Below are positions 33,073 to 42,573 of a stretch of 64,000 nucleotides of DNA, piece after piece. A program made the position numbers and the translations under genes. Under the pieces are notes generated by a model. That model searched no databases. It worked only from the letters and a program-made list of their open reading frames with translations, and had not been told where the DNA came from. Numbering within the stretch: position 1 is the stretch's first letter; each line of letters starts with the position of its first letter. Origin of the DNA: Sphingosinicella sp. YJ22 (GTDB lineage Bacteria > Pseudomonadota > Alphaproteobacteria > Sphingomonadales > Sphingomonadaceae); the NCBI RefSeq assembly GCF_011320075.1, contig NZ_JAANPA010000009.1:1-64000 (forward strand), read 5' to 3'.

Positions 33073-33816
33073 TTATTCGTCCGGCTGCTGCTGCTGCTGC
33101 TGGGCCTGGGGCGAATTGGCGGGCACGACCCGGCCGCCGATCGGGATGACCGGCTCGCCGGCCGGCTGGGTCGGCGCGGGCGTGCCGTCCGGATAGGTGC
33201 AGGTGATGATCACCATCTCGGTGCTCGGCGGGCACAGCTGGCCCGGCTCGATCTGAAGGGCCTGGACTCGGCGGTTGCCGCCGGCGCTGAGCTCGGCCTC
33301 GGACGACGCCTGGTTGATTCCGGCGAGGCGCTGCTGGCGCGCTTCCTCGATCAGGCGCGCCCAATTGACCTCGGGCCGGCCGCGGCGCTCGGCCACCGCC
33401 TGGTTGATCAGCTGCTGGTTGCAGCCGGTCCAGCCGCCCGGGCCGACCGGGGTGCAGCTGCCGATGCCGCCGCGGCCGACATAGGAAAGCTCGATCGCGC
33501 GGTTGGTCCAGGCCTGGTTCTCGGGCGCGTCGGGGTTGCCCCGCAGATTCTCCGGGATCCGGAAGCGGTCGCTGTTGGGCAGGCGCGCGCAGACGTTGAT
33601 CGTGTCGGGATCGGTGCTCGGCGGGCAGGCGTCGTCACCGAAGATGTAGATCTGGTTGACCTGCATGTTGGCGACGTCCTCGACGGTCGGCTCGGCCGGC
33701 ACCGGCGTGGTGCCGAGCGCGCGCGCCGCCTCCGGGTTGGGAACGCCGGGCTGCCCGCTCTGCGCCGCGGCGGCGGTGGCTGAGCAGGCGGCGAGAAGGA
33801 AGAGCAGGGCACGCAT
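33073..33816 (-). CDS. Exported Gln/Pro-rich hypothetical protein
   Basis: A 247-residue protein with a signal peptide (MRALLFLLAACSATAAAA, about 1-18). The mature region includes NQIYIFGDDACPPSTDPDTI and a matching second element QLCPPSTEMVIITCTYPDGT, so a short CPPST-containing unit appears twice. Three further cysteines (VCAR, GSCTP, GCNQ) suggest disulfides. The C-terminus is a run of seven glutamines within a Pro/Gln-rich tail. It is co-directional with COQ7 upstream (three-base gap) and the permease downstream (six-base gap). Its function is unknown; similar proteins appear typical of sphingomonads. Confidence 0.75.
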   Translation of the reverse strand: MRALLFLLAACSATAAAAQSGQPGVPNPEAARALGTTPVPAEPTVEDVANMQVNQIYIFGDDACPPSTDPDTINVCARLPNSDRFRIPENLRGNPDAPENQAWTNRAIELSYVGRGGIGSCTPVGPGGWTGCNQQLINQAVAERRGRPEVNWARLIEEARQQRLAGINQASSEAELSAGGNRRVQALQIEPGQLCPPSTEMVIITCTYPDGTPAPTQPAGEPVIPIGGRVVPANSPQAQQQQQQPDE

Positions 33817-33819
33817 GAG

Positions 33820-34371
33820 TCAAATCCTCTTGGACAGGAATATGGCTGCGCGGCAGCCGGCGCGGATGGCGGAATAGAGCAGGGGATAGGCGAAGGCGCT
33901 CTCGGCGCCGTGGGCGAGGGCGGTGTCGCGGTGCTCGACCTCCTCGGCCTGGAATTCCTCGATGGCGGACGACAAGGCGGGATCGCCGTCGCCGAGCGCG
34001 CGCAGCTGCTCGCCATAATGGGCGTCGATCTCGTCCTCGACCGCGGCGGTGCAGGCCATCGCCGCGCTCGGGCTCATCAACGCGGTGGCAGCGCCGAGCG
34101 CATGACCGGCGGCGTGCCAGAAGGGCTGGAGGACGGTCGGCCGAACACCGCGCTCGACCATCATCCGGTCGAAATGGGAGAGGTGGCGCTCTTCCTGGTT
34201 GGCCATGTGGGCGACGATCCGCGCCGTGGGATGGCGGGTGCCAAACACTGCAAGCTGGCCGGCATAGATCCGGGTCGCGCCATATTCGCCGGCCTGGTCG
34301 ACGCGCAGCATGGAGTCGGTGTCGGGGCGCTGGTCCCCGGGACGCCAGGTCGGGCGCGCCGCGGCGGTCAT
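33820..34371 (-). CDS. coq7: COQ7-type demethoxyubiquinone hydroxylase
   Basis: A 183-residue di-iron monooxygenase for the C6 hydroxylation step of ubiquinone synthesis. The carboxylate-bridged iron ligands are visible: Glu in VDQAGEYGATRIYAG, Glu and His in MANQEERHLSHF, Glu in AVEDEIDAHYGEQL, and Glu and His in FQAEEVEHRDTA. This is the short COQ7/CAT5 form, not the UbiF flavoprotein. The start at 34371 overlaps the dsbB stop as ATGA; the open frame upstream of it is the dsbB gene in another phase. It cooperates with ubiG, found at 57199 in this window. Confidence 0.93.
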   Translation of the reverse strand: MTAAARPTWRPGDQRPDTDSMLRVDQAGEYGATRIYAGQLAVFGTRHPTARIVAHMANQEERHLSHFDRMMVERGVRPTVLQPFWHAAGHALGAATALMSPSAAMACTAAVEDEIDAHYGEQLRALGDGDPALSSAIEEFQAEEVEHRDTALAHGAESAFAYPLLYSAIRAGCRAAIFLSKRI

Positions 34372-34886
34372 GCCAGCGCCAGGTCCTTGGGCCGTTTGAA
34401 GCTCAGCCATAGAATCACCAACGCGGCAGCGATCGAAAGGATCGCGTTCCACCCGGCCATCGAGATGCCGAGGAACTCGAACTGAATCTCGTCGCAGCGG
34501 ACCATCGGCGCGTTCATCACCGAACGCAGCAGGTCCTCGGTCGAGGCGCCGGTGACCATCGACGTGCATTGGGTCGCGCCTTCGAACAGGCCCGCCTCGA
34601 CCCCGGCATGGTAGCCGCCGATGGCGCCGCTGGTGAGGATGGCGAACGCCGCCAGCCACACGAAGGAGCGGCCGCGGTCCGGCATGCGCGCGAGCAGATA
34701 GGCGCCGATCGCGAAGGCGAGGCCGGCCCAATGCGCGTAACGCTGCCAGTAGCACATCTCGCACGGCGCGAGGCCGCCGAGATATTGCGAGCCATAGGCG
34801 CCGGCGAGCAGGGCCGCGGGCACGCCGAAGGCGATCGCCTTGGTGGCGCTCAGCGCGTCGAAGCCGGCGCTTTTCACTTCAGTCAT
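34368..34886 (-). CDS. dsbB: Disulfide bond formation protein B
   Basis: A four-helix inner-membrane protein of 172 residues that reoxidises DsbA and passes electrons to ubiquinone. The redox pairs are Cys42/Cys45 (LAPCEMCYWQRYAHW) and Cys107/Cys131 (GATQCTSM and MVRCDEIQFEF). The Arg after the first pair (WQRY), which stabilises quinone, is present. The start is ATG 34886; an in-frame TTG two codons upstream is less likely. The stop overlaps the COQ7 gene, which makes the electron acceptor. This is a functionally sensible pairing, though possibly coincidental. Confidence 0.92.
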   Translation of the reverse strand: MTEVKSAGFDALSATKAIAFGVPAALLAGAYGSQYLGGLAPCEMCYWQRYAHWAGLAFAIGAYLLARMPDRGRSFVWLAAFAILTSGAIGGYHAGVEAGLFEGATQCTSMVTGASTEDLLRSVMNAPMVRCDEIQFEFLGISMAGWNAILSIAAALVILWLSFKRPKDLALA

Positions 34887-34901
34887 GGTCAACCGGTCCG
34901 A

Positions 34902-36248
34902 TCAGCGACGGGACGTCGGCCGGGCGTCACCGCCGGTTCCCGCCTGCTGGACGCGGCCGAGCCGCGAGATCGTCTGAAGCGCATAATGGAGCTGGTAGTC
35001 CTCGATCCCGCGCTGCTCGAGCTGCGCCGGCGTGGCGGCGAAGCGCGGATCCGGCCGGCCGTCGTCCTGGATCACGTCCTCCTGAACCGCGGTCTCGTTG
35101 ATGAGATGACGGCGAAGGTCGGATTCGCGGATTCGGCTGCGCGAGCGGTAATCGGGATCGCTCAGTTGCGGCACGGCGATGTCCGGATTGACGCCGCCTT
35201 CCTGCACCGAACGGCCCGACGGCGTGTAGTAGCGGGCGGTGGTGAGCCTGAGCGCGGTATTGCTGTTGCCGAGCGGGACGAGGGTCTGGACCGAGCCCTT
35301 GCCGAAGGTGCGCTCGCCCATCACGAGGCCGCGGCGATGGTCCTGCAGGGCGGCGGCGACGATCTCGGCGGCCGAGGCGCTGCCGGCATCGACCAGAACC
35401 ACGATCGGCTTGCCGTTGGTGACGTCGCCGGGCTCGGCATAGAAACGCTCGATGTCGGTGCGGCGGCGGCCGCGCTGCGACACCACCTCGCCGCGCTCGA
35501 GGAACAGGTCGGACAGGCCGATCGCCTGGTCGAGCAGGCCGCCGGGGTTGGAGCGCAGGTCGAGCACATAGCCGAGCGGCGCGGTGTTCGGGTTGCGCTC
35601 CATCTCGGCGATGGCGCGGCGCGCCATGTCGGTGGTGTTGCGGTTGAAGGTGGTGACGGTGATGATCCCGACGCGGTCGCGCACTTCCGAGCGCACTGCC
35701 GGGATGTCGATGATCGCGCGGGTGACGGTGAGCTCGAGCGGCTGATCGCGGCCGGCGCGGACGACCCGCAGGCGCACCGACGTGCCGGGGTCGCCGCGCA
35801 TCCGCTCGACCGCCTCGTCCAGCGTGCCGCCGAAGAACAGCTGGCCGTCGATATGGGTGATGAAGTCGCCCGCCTTGATGCCGGCGCGATCGGCCGGGGT
35901 GCCGCGCGTCGCCGCGATCACCTTCACGGCTCCGTCCTCCATCGTGACGGTGAGGCCGAGACCACCATAATTGCCGTCGGTGGTGCTCATCAGATTCTCG
36001 AAGTCACTCGCGTCGAGATAGGAGGAGTGCGGGTCGAGGCTGGCGAGCATGCCGTCGATGGCGCCGCGGATCAGCCGCTCGTCGTCGACCTGGTCGACAT
36101 ATTCGGAGCGTACACGGTTGAGAACGCTGACGAACTCGTCGAGATTCTGATAGGTGTCGACCTCGACCTGGGCGAGCGCGGCAGTGGTGGCGGGGACGAG
36201 GGCGACAGCTCCGACCAAGGCCAGCGAGCGGAAGAGATTGCTGTTCAT
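34902..36248 (-). CDS. ctpA: S41-family C-terminal processing protease
   Basis: A 448-residue periplasmic serine protease. A signal peptide occupies residues 1-26 (ending TTAALA). The PDZ domain is at about 75-160 (GGLGLTVTMEDGAVKVIAAT, AGIKAGDFITHIDGQLF). The peptidase S41 core has the catalytic serine in VLVDAGSASAAEIVAAALQD and the lysine 25 residues later in ERTFGKGSVQT. It trims C-termini of envelope proteins and, in several species, murein hydrolases. It is next to an EnvC-like murein hydrolase activator, as in many alphaproteobacteria. Start ATG 36248; the frame is open to 36329 but overlaps envC. Confidence 0.93.
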   Translation of the reverse strand: MNSNLFRSLALVGAVALVPATTAALAQVEVDTYQNLDEFVSVLNRVRSEYVDQVDDERLIRGAIDGMLASLDPHSSYLDASDFENLMSTTDGNYGGLGLTVTMEDGAVKVIAATRGTPADRAGIKAGDFITHIDGQLFFGGTLDEAVERMRGDPGTSVRLRVVRAGRDQPLELTVTRAIIDIPAVRSEVRDRVGIITVTTFNRNTTDMARRAIAEMERNPNTAPLGYVLDLRSNPGGLLDQAIGLSDLFLERGEVVSQRGRRRTDIERFYAEPGDVTNGKPIVVLVDAGSASAAEIVAAALQDHRRGLVMGERTFGKGSVQTLVPLGNSNTALRLTTARYYTPSGRSVQEGGVNPDIAVPQLSDPDYRSRSRIRESDLRRHLINETAVQEDVIQDDGRPDPRFAATPAQLEQRGIEDYQLHYALQTISRLGRVQQAGTGGDARPTSRR

Positions 36249-36325
36249 ATGAGTCCCATATGGAGGGTCGACTGAGGCCTTTACAGGCTTTCTAGGCCTT
36301 AAGAAAGCAACGCTGGATGAACGGA

Positions 36326-37471
36326 TCACCCGGCCAGGGCGGCGGTGACCGGAACCGGGCGGCCGTTGTGGCGAAGCTCGATCGTCACCGGCTCGCCGCC
36401 GCCGCGGGCGCGGCCAACGACGGCGCCGCGCTGGACGCGCTGGCCGGGCGACACGCCGATGCCCGCGAGGTTGGTGACGAGAGACGTCCAGCCGCCGCCA
36501 TGGTCGAGGATGACGACCGACCCGTAGGAACGGAACGGCCCCGAGAAAGCGACTCGGCCGTTCGACGGCGCGCGCACCACCGCCTGGGGCTCGACCTCGA
36601 GGGTGAGGCCGCGGGCATGAACTCCGGCTTCCGACAATTCGCCAGTGCCGGTGAGCACTCGCCCCCGCACCGGAAGCAGGAAATTGCCGCGCGCCGCCGC
36701 CGCCGCGTTGCCGCCGGGACGCGGCGCCGGGCCGTCGAGCTCGGCCAGGCGAGTCGCCAGCCGGCGCTGGAAAGCGCGGTCGCGGACCACCTCCTCGAGG
36801 CCCCGGGCTTCCTCGCCGAGCGCAAGCGCGCGGTCGGATTCGCGCAGCGCGAGGTCGGCGAGGCCTTCGGAGCGGGCACGCTGGCGGGCCTCCAGTTCGG
36901 CCAGCGCGGTGCGGCGGGCGCCGAGCTCGCTGCGGCTGGCGACCAGCGCTTGGCGCGCCATCTCCTCCTGGGCGAGCAGGGCGTTGGCGCGGTCGATCTC
37001 GGCGCGCAGGCCGGCGGTGCGGGCGCGGATCTGCGGCAAGGCCGCGGCGAGGACGGCGCGCACGCGCATCGCGTCATCGAGGCTGCCGGGCTGGACGAGC
37101 GCGAGCGCGGGCGGCCGTCGCGAAAGATTCTGGAGCGCGGCGGTGAGGCGGATGAGCGGACCCTGGCGTTCGGCGAGGCGGGCGCGCTGAATCCTCAGCT
37201 GCGCGGCGATGAAGGCGCTTCGTCCCTCGGCGGCGGTGATCTCGGCCTCGGCCGCCTCGATTCGGGCGACGAGGCTCTCGGCCTCCGCACGGGCGCGCGC
37301 GGCGTCGTCGGTGGCCTCGGCCGCCTGGCGCTCCAGCTGGTCGGCGCGCTGCTGCGCCTCGCGGGCCTCGTTGATGGCGGCGCGGAAGCTCGCCGGGTCG
37401 ACGCGCGGCGCGGCGACGGCGAGGCTGCCGCCGGTGAGGCTCAGGGCCAGGATCGCGATTCCGGCACGCAC
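36326..37471 (-). CDS. envC: EnvC-like murein hydrolase activator with degenerate LytM domain
   Basis: A 381-residue exported protein. A signal peptide (about 1-20), a long coiled coil (about 30-235, very rich in Ala, Arg, Glu) and a C-terminal LytM/M23 domain (about 265-378) match EnvC. The zinc motifs of M23 peptidases are degenerate: the first His/Asp site reads VHARGLTLE and the last HxH is replaced (SLVTNLAG), so it should activate amidases rather than cut peptidoglycan itself. The likely start is GTG 37471, four bases after the rlmH stop, with GGAAGGA as ribosome site; the ATG-type frame to 37540 would overlap rlmH. Confidence 0.88.
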   Translation of the reverse strand: MRAGIAILALSLTGGSLAVAAPRVDPASFRAAINEAREAQQRADQLERQAAEATDDAARARAEAESLVARIEAAEAEITAAEGRSAFIAAQLRIQRARLAERQGPLIRLTAALQNLSRRPPALALVQPGSLDDAMRVRAVLAAALPQIRARTAGLRAEIDRANALLAQEEMARQALVASRSELGARRTALAELEARQRARSEGLADLALRESDRALALGEEARGLEEVVRDRAFQRRLATRLAELDGPAPRPGGNAAAAARGNFLLPVRGRVLTGTGELSEAGVHARGLTLEVEPQAVVRAPSNGRVAFSGPFRSYGSVVILDHGGGWTSLVTNLAGIGVSPGQRVQRGAVVGRARGGGEPVTIELRHNGRPVPVTAALAG

Positions 37472-37475
37472 CGCC

Positions 37476-37898
37476 TCATCCTTCCCGATGATAGGGGTGG
37501 TTCGCAAGGATGCTGGCCGCGCGCCAGAGCTGTTCGGCAAGCATGGCGCGGGCCATGAGGTGCGGCCAGGTCGCGCGGCCGAAGGAGATGATGAGGTCGG
37601 CCTCGGCGCGCTCGGCGTCGCCGAAGCCGTCGGCGCCGCCGATCCGGAACTGCGCCTCGCGCGCGCCGCCGTCGCGCCATCGCTCGAGGCGTCCGGCGAG
37701 CTCCATCGAGGAGAGATTGTCGCCTTTCTCGTCGAGCAGGATCAGCGCGCCTGACGCGGGACGCGGCGGCACCTTGCCGCCGCTCTCGGGCAATTCAGTG
37801 ACTTTGGTCGCCCAGGAGAGGCGGCCGAGATAGCGTTCGACCAGCTCCGCCTCCGGCGAGCGCCCGATCTTGCCGCGGGCCACGATGTGGAGGAGCAT
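37476..37898 (-). CDS. rlmH: 23S rRNA (pseudouridine1915-N3)-methyltransferase RlmH
   Basis: A 140-residue SPOUT-class methyltransferase acting on helix 69 of 23S rRNA in assembled 70S ribosomes. Conserved segments are ALILLDEKGDNLSSMELAGR, FRIGGADGFGD (SAM-binding knot), LIISFGRATWPHLMARAMLA and the C-terminal NHPYHREG, which is the family hallmark. The order nadD-rsfS-rlmH is the common bacterial arrangement; genes follow each other at short distance, pointing to one operon. Confidence 0.96.
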   Translation of the reverse strand: MLLHIVARGKIGRSPEAELVERYLGRLSWATKVTELPESGGKVPPRPASGALILLDEKGDNLSSMELAGRLERWRDGGAREAQFRIGGADGFGDAERAEADLIISFGRATWPHLMARAMLAEQLWRAASILANHPYHREG

Positions 37899-37936
37899 CG
37901 CTTATCCGTCCCCGGCGCAAGCCGGGGAGGAACCGA

Positions 37937-38326
37937 TCACGCCCCCGCCGCGGCGGGGCGGGCGCCTTCCTCGAAAGCCCACATGCGTTCCAGATTGTAG
38001 AAGCTGCGAACCTCGGGCCGGAACAGGTGCACGATGACGTCGTCGGCGTCGATCAGCACCCAGTCGGCGACCGGCAGACCCTCGACTCGCACGTTGCGGC
38101 CGAGCTCCTGCTTGATCCGCTCGGACAGCTTCTGAGCCATGGACGAGACCTGGCGGCTCGAGCGGCCGCTGGCCACGACCATATAGTCGGCGATGTTGGA
38201 TTTCCCGGAAAGCGGGATCGACACCACCTCGACCGCCTGATCGTCATCGAGGGAACGGAGGACGAGGTTGTGAAGCGCCTCGGCCTGGGCGTGGGCTTCC
38301 GTGGAAGCGGGAGCGGGTACGGGCAA
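37937..38326 (-). CDS. rsfS: Ribosomal silencing factor RsfS
   Basis: A 129-residue protein that binds L14 on the 50S subunit and blocks subunit joining when nutrients are short. The family core is clear: VVSIPLSGKSNIADYMVVAS, SSRQVSSMAQKL, VEGLPVADWVLIDADDVIVH and LFRPEVRSFYNLERMW. The start is TTG 38326 with an aaggagg site four bases upstream; no ATG fits. It follows nadD by nine bases. Confidence 0.94.
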   Translation of the reverse strand: MPVPAPASTEAHAQAEALHNLVLRSLDDDQAVEVVSIPLSGKSNIADYMVVASGRSSRQVSSMAQKLSERIKQELGRNVRVEGLPVADWVLIDADDVIVHLFRPEVRSFYNLERMWAFEEGARPAAAGA

Positions 38327-38335
38327 ACGGCCTCC

Positions 38336-39034
38336 TTATGTCACGAGCCGCTGCGTGACCTGGTCACGCAAGCTCTTCGGGTTGAACGAATAGTCGTCGG
38401 ATTCGTGCCAATCGGGACGGGCTGCGCGGATGGCGGTGGCTGACGTCGGGTCGGGCGGCAATTGAAGCAGCACGAGCGCCGGCAAACTCCCCATCGTCCG
38501 GTTCCGAACCTGGTCCGCGGATAGGACGAAGCGCCGCAGCCAGCCCATGGCAGGTGCCTGATGGGCCTCGCCATCATAACCGGGGCGGCCGGCAACGGCA
38601 ATCGGCACCGTTTGCGCAATGTCCTGCCACTGCTTCCAGAGGTGGAACTGTGACAAATTGTCCGCACCCATCAGCCACAGGAACTGGCGGTCCGGGAAGC
38701 GGTCGATGAGCGCGTGCAATGTCTCGAGCGTGTAGCGCGTGCCGAGCTCCTGCTCGATCGCGGTGACCTTGATCGCGGTGCCCTCGGCGGCGCGCACCGC
38801 CGAGGCGAAGCGGGCCGGCAGCGGCGCCATGCCTTCGCGGGGCTTCAGCGGATTGCCGGGCGACACCAGCCACCACATGTCGTCGAGCCCGAGCGCATCG
38901 ATCGCCGCGAGGCTGATGTGGCGGTGGCCGCGATGGGCAGGATTGAACGAGCCGCCGAGAAGGCCGGTGAGGATCAAGCCGGGGCTCCGGGCGACCAAAA
39001 GCGCATGCCGCAGGCGTGGCAGGCCGGGCGCCAT
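38336..39034 (-). CDS. nadD: Nicotinate-nucleotide adenylyltransferase
   Basis: NadD makes deamido-NAD from nicotinate mononucleotide and ATP. The nucleotidyltransferase signature GLLGGSFNPAHRGHRHIS is near the N-terminus (GSFNP and HRGH). WWLVSPGNPLKP, FLWLMGADNLSQFHLWKQW and SATAIRAAR (the second phosphate-binding motif) follow. The length is 232 residues from ATG 39034; a TTG five codons upstream is possible. It heads the nadD-rsfS-rlmH-envC-ctpA minus-strand run. Confidence 0.95.
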   Translation of the reverse strand: MAPGLPRLRHALLVARSPGLILTGLLGGSFNPAHRGHRHISLAAIDALGLDDMWWLVSPGNPLKPREGMAPLPARFASAVRAAEGTAIKVTAIEQELGTRYTLETLHALIDRFPDRQFLWLMGADNLSQFHLWKQWQDIAQTVPIAVAGRPGYDGEAHQAPAMGWLRRFVLSADQVRNRTMGSLPALVLLQLPPDPTSATAIRAARPDWHESDDYSFNPKSLRDQVTQRLVT

Positions 39035-39104
39035 TTTGAAAGACCGCAAACGAAAAGCGGCGGACCCGAAGGCCCGCCGCTGGTTCGTTCAAAGGCCGGT
39101 CGGT

Positions 39105-41075
<1,971 letters not shown>

Positions 41076-41181
41076 CGGTCGTCCCTGTTGGGGGTGCGCG
41101 CTCAAGATAGGCATTCGGCGGGCCGGCGCAATGTAGCCGCGCGAAGTGAATGGGGGCTTACGGGCGAGTAGGCGAACAATT

Positions 41182-41208
41182 CGGACAAAGTGTACATACT
41201 GGACAAAT
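41182..41208. repeat. Direct repeat, candidate TA operator
   Basis: The word ggacaaa occurs at 41183-41189 and again at 41201-41207, an 18-bp period that puts both on the same DNA face region, with the palindrome tgtaca between them. The second copy overlaps the predicted -35 box of the antitoxin-toxin operon. Autorepression by the antitoxin at this site is inferred. Confidence 0.45.
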
Positions 41209-41228
41209 AGAGCAGGATGACCTATATC
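41200..41228 (+). promoter_or_regulatory. Promoter of the RES toxin-antitoxin operon
   Basis: A -35 box TGGACA (41200-41205), a 17-bp spacer and a -10 box TATATC (41223-41228). The predicted start is near 41235, leaving a short leader with the ribosome site aggag before ATG 41252. Confidence 0.6.
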
Positions 41229-41251
41229 CACCCGACGCAATAGGAGTCACG

Positions 41252-41920
41252 ATGTCCGCCACCGAGCTCGAGCGCCCGATCGCGAGGAAGGTCGCGAAGG
41301 ATGTCGAGGGGATCGTCGCCCGCTATGCGGGGGAATTGGGTCTCGTCGCCGGCGAGCTTGCCCGGATCGTCGGCCTCGTGACCTCCGCCCTCGTCGAGCT
41401 TCCGGTTTCCGAGCGCCGACATCTGGCGAGCCAGCGGGACAGCGCCGACTTTGTCCATGACCTGGCCCGCCTGCTGGGAGAGGCGAAGTCCGCGACGGTG
41501 GGAAGCGGGACCGGCTTCGGCCCGCTCATAGCTCGGGCGGAAGGCCGCAAGCGCCTTGCCGCCCGCGCCGTAACCCTGCCCATCGAGGAGTGGGCCGGAG
41601 AGGTTGCCGGCTCGACGCAGCTTCAGCGCGACTTGGGCATCCAGCGTTCGACGCTCCATGAATGGCAGCGCAGGGGCGAGGTTGTCGGACTCCTTCGCGG
41701 CACGCGCAACCATGTGTTTCCGACGGCGCAGTTCATCGATGGCCGGCCGCTGAAGGGCATCGGCCCGATCCTGGCGATCGCGCGGTCGCCGCGGGTCGCC
41801 TGGCTTTGGCTGGTCACGCCAAACCCAAATCTCGCCGACCGCCCGCCGATCGACCTCCTCAGGGAGGACCGGGCCGACGAGGTCGTCGAAGCGGCGCGGG
41901 AGGCGTTCGACGGCCAATGA
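41252..41920 (+). CDS. Antitoxin of RES-type module (Xre/MbcA/ParS-like)
   Basis: A 222-residue protein with a helix-turn-helix-like centre (about 124-146, LQRDLGIQRSTLHEWQRRGE) and a C-terminal toxin-binding region typical of Xre/MbcA/ParS (DUF2384) antitoxins (WLVTPNPNLADRPPIDLLRE followed by RADEVVEAA). The N-terminal 110 residues are helical and unassigned, making it longer than the usual 120-160-residue antitoxin. It is expected to bind and neutralise the RES toxin encoded next, and to repress its own promoter. The genes overlap as ATGA. The start at 41252 has a clear aggag ribosome site. Confidence 0.85.
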   Translation: MSATELERPIARKVAKDVEGIVARYAGELGLVAGELARIVGLVTSALVELPVSERRHLASQRDSADFVHDLARLLGEAKSATVGSGTGFGPLIARAEGRKRLAARAVTLPIEEWAGEVAGSTQLQRDLGIQRSTLHEWQRRGEVVGLLRGTRNHVFPTAQFIDGRPLKGIGPILAIARSPRVAWLWLVTPNPNLADRPPIDLLREDRADEVVEAAREAFDGQ

Positions 41921-42507
41921 AGCTCAACGCGGACACGCTCTCCGCGCTGACGCTTCCGTTCGACGCCACCGGCTATCTGCGCATCATCTGGGACGATTAC
42001 CGCGCAACCCCGACCGGCATGGGCGATGGCAAGACGCGCTTCGCGAGCCCCGACGACAGCTTCAAGCTCCTCTATGCCGCGCGCGACCTCGCGACTGCGA
42101 TCGCCGAGACGATTGTTCGCGACCGATTCGAACGGCGAAGGAAACGCCAGCTGATGGAGGAGGAACTCGACCAGCGGGCGATCGCGAGCCTCGTGTGCAC
42201 CACGAAGCTCCGACTGCTCGATCTTCGTGGTTCCGGCACCAACCGGCTGGGCGTCTCCACCGACGTGGTGCGCGGAAAGTCGCAACGTCCGGGCCGCAGC
42301 TTCAGCGCGAGGCTGTATCGCGAGTCGTCGCTCGACGGCATCATCTATGCGTCGAGGATCACCAATGACGACTGTGTCGCCGTCTACGACCGCGCCGCCG
42401 CGAAGCTGGATCCGAACTGTCCGGTCGCCGACCTGTGTGCGCTGGCCGACCTCGTCCCGGCGCTCGACGCGCTGGACGTCGAGGTGATCGCCCGCGCGGG
42501 CCGGTGA
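41917..42507 (+). CDS. RES-domain toxin (NAD+ phosphorylase-type)
   Basis: A 196-residue protein with the RES fold pattern: YLRIIWDDYRA near the N-terminus, GKTRFASPDDSFKLLYAARD with the conserved Arg, TAIAETIVRDRF with the conserved Glu, and SLDGIIYASRI with the conserved Ser. RES toxins such as MbcT and ParT deplete NAD+ or ADP-ribosylate targets. Translation starts at ATG 41917 inside the antitoxin stop. The central insert (RRKRQLMEEELDQRAIASL) is charged and may be module-specific. A REP-like palindrome follows 23 bp after the stop. Confidence 0.85.
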   Translation: MKLNADTLSALTLPFDATGYLRIIWDDYRATPTGMGDGKTRFASPDDSFKLLYAARDLATAIAETIVRDRFERRRKRQLMEEELDQRAIASLVCTTKLRLLDLRGSGTNRLGVSTDVVRGKSQRPGRSFSARLYRESSLDGIIYASRITNDDCVAVYDRAAAKLDPNCPVADLCALADLVPALDALDVEVIARAGR

Positions 42508-42530
42508 GACGGCTCCGCGGGTTTCCTGTC

Positions 42531-42573
42531 GGTCGCGGTTGCCGGGCCGGCCGGTGACCTGCCTCGCGACCGC
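42531..42573. repeat. REP-like palindromic element, copy 1
   Basis: A 43-bp element with outer arms ggtcgcg (42531-42537) and cgcgacc (42565-42571) and the inner core gccgggccggccggtga. It shares its arms and core with copy 2 at 46166-46214. It ends directly at the stop codon (TCA at 42574-42576) of the minus-strand membrane-protein gene. There is no T-run, so it is not a classical terminator. Confidence 0.7.

Noticed and set aside
33085-33110. CTG/CAG trinucleotide run, considered as a tandem-repeat array or CRISPR fragment
   Set aside because: It is the in-frame polyglutamine codon run of the exported protein; there are no spacers.
34372-34764. N-terminal extension of the COQ7 frame to 314 residues
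   Set aside because: The extension reads dsbB in another phase. COQ7 homology begins at the ATG at 34371, which overlaps the dsbB stop.
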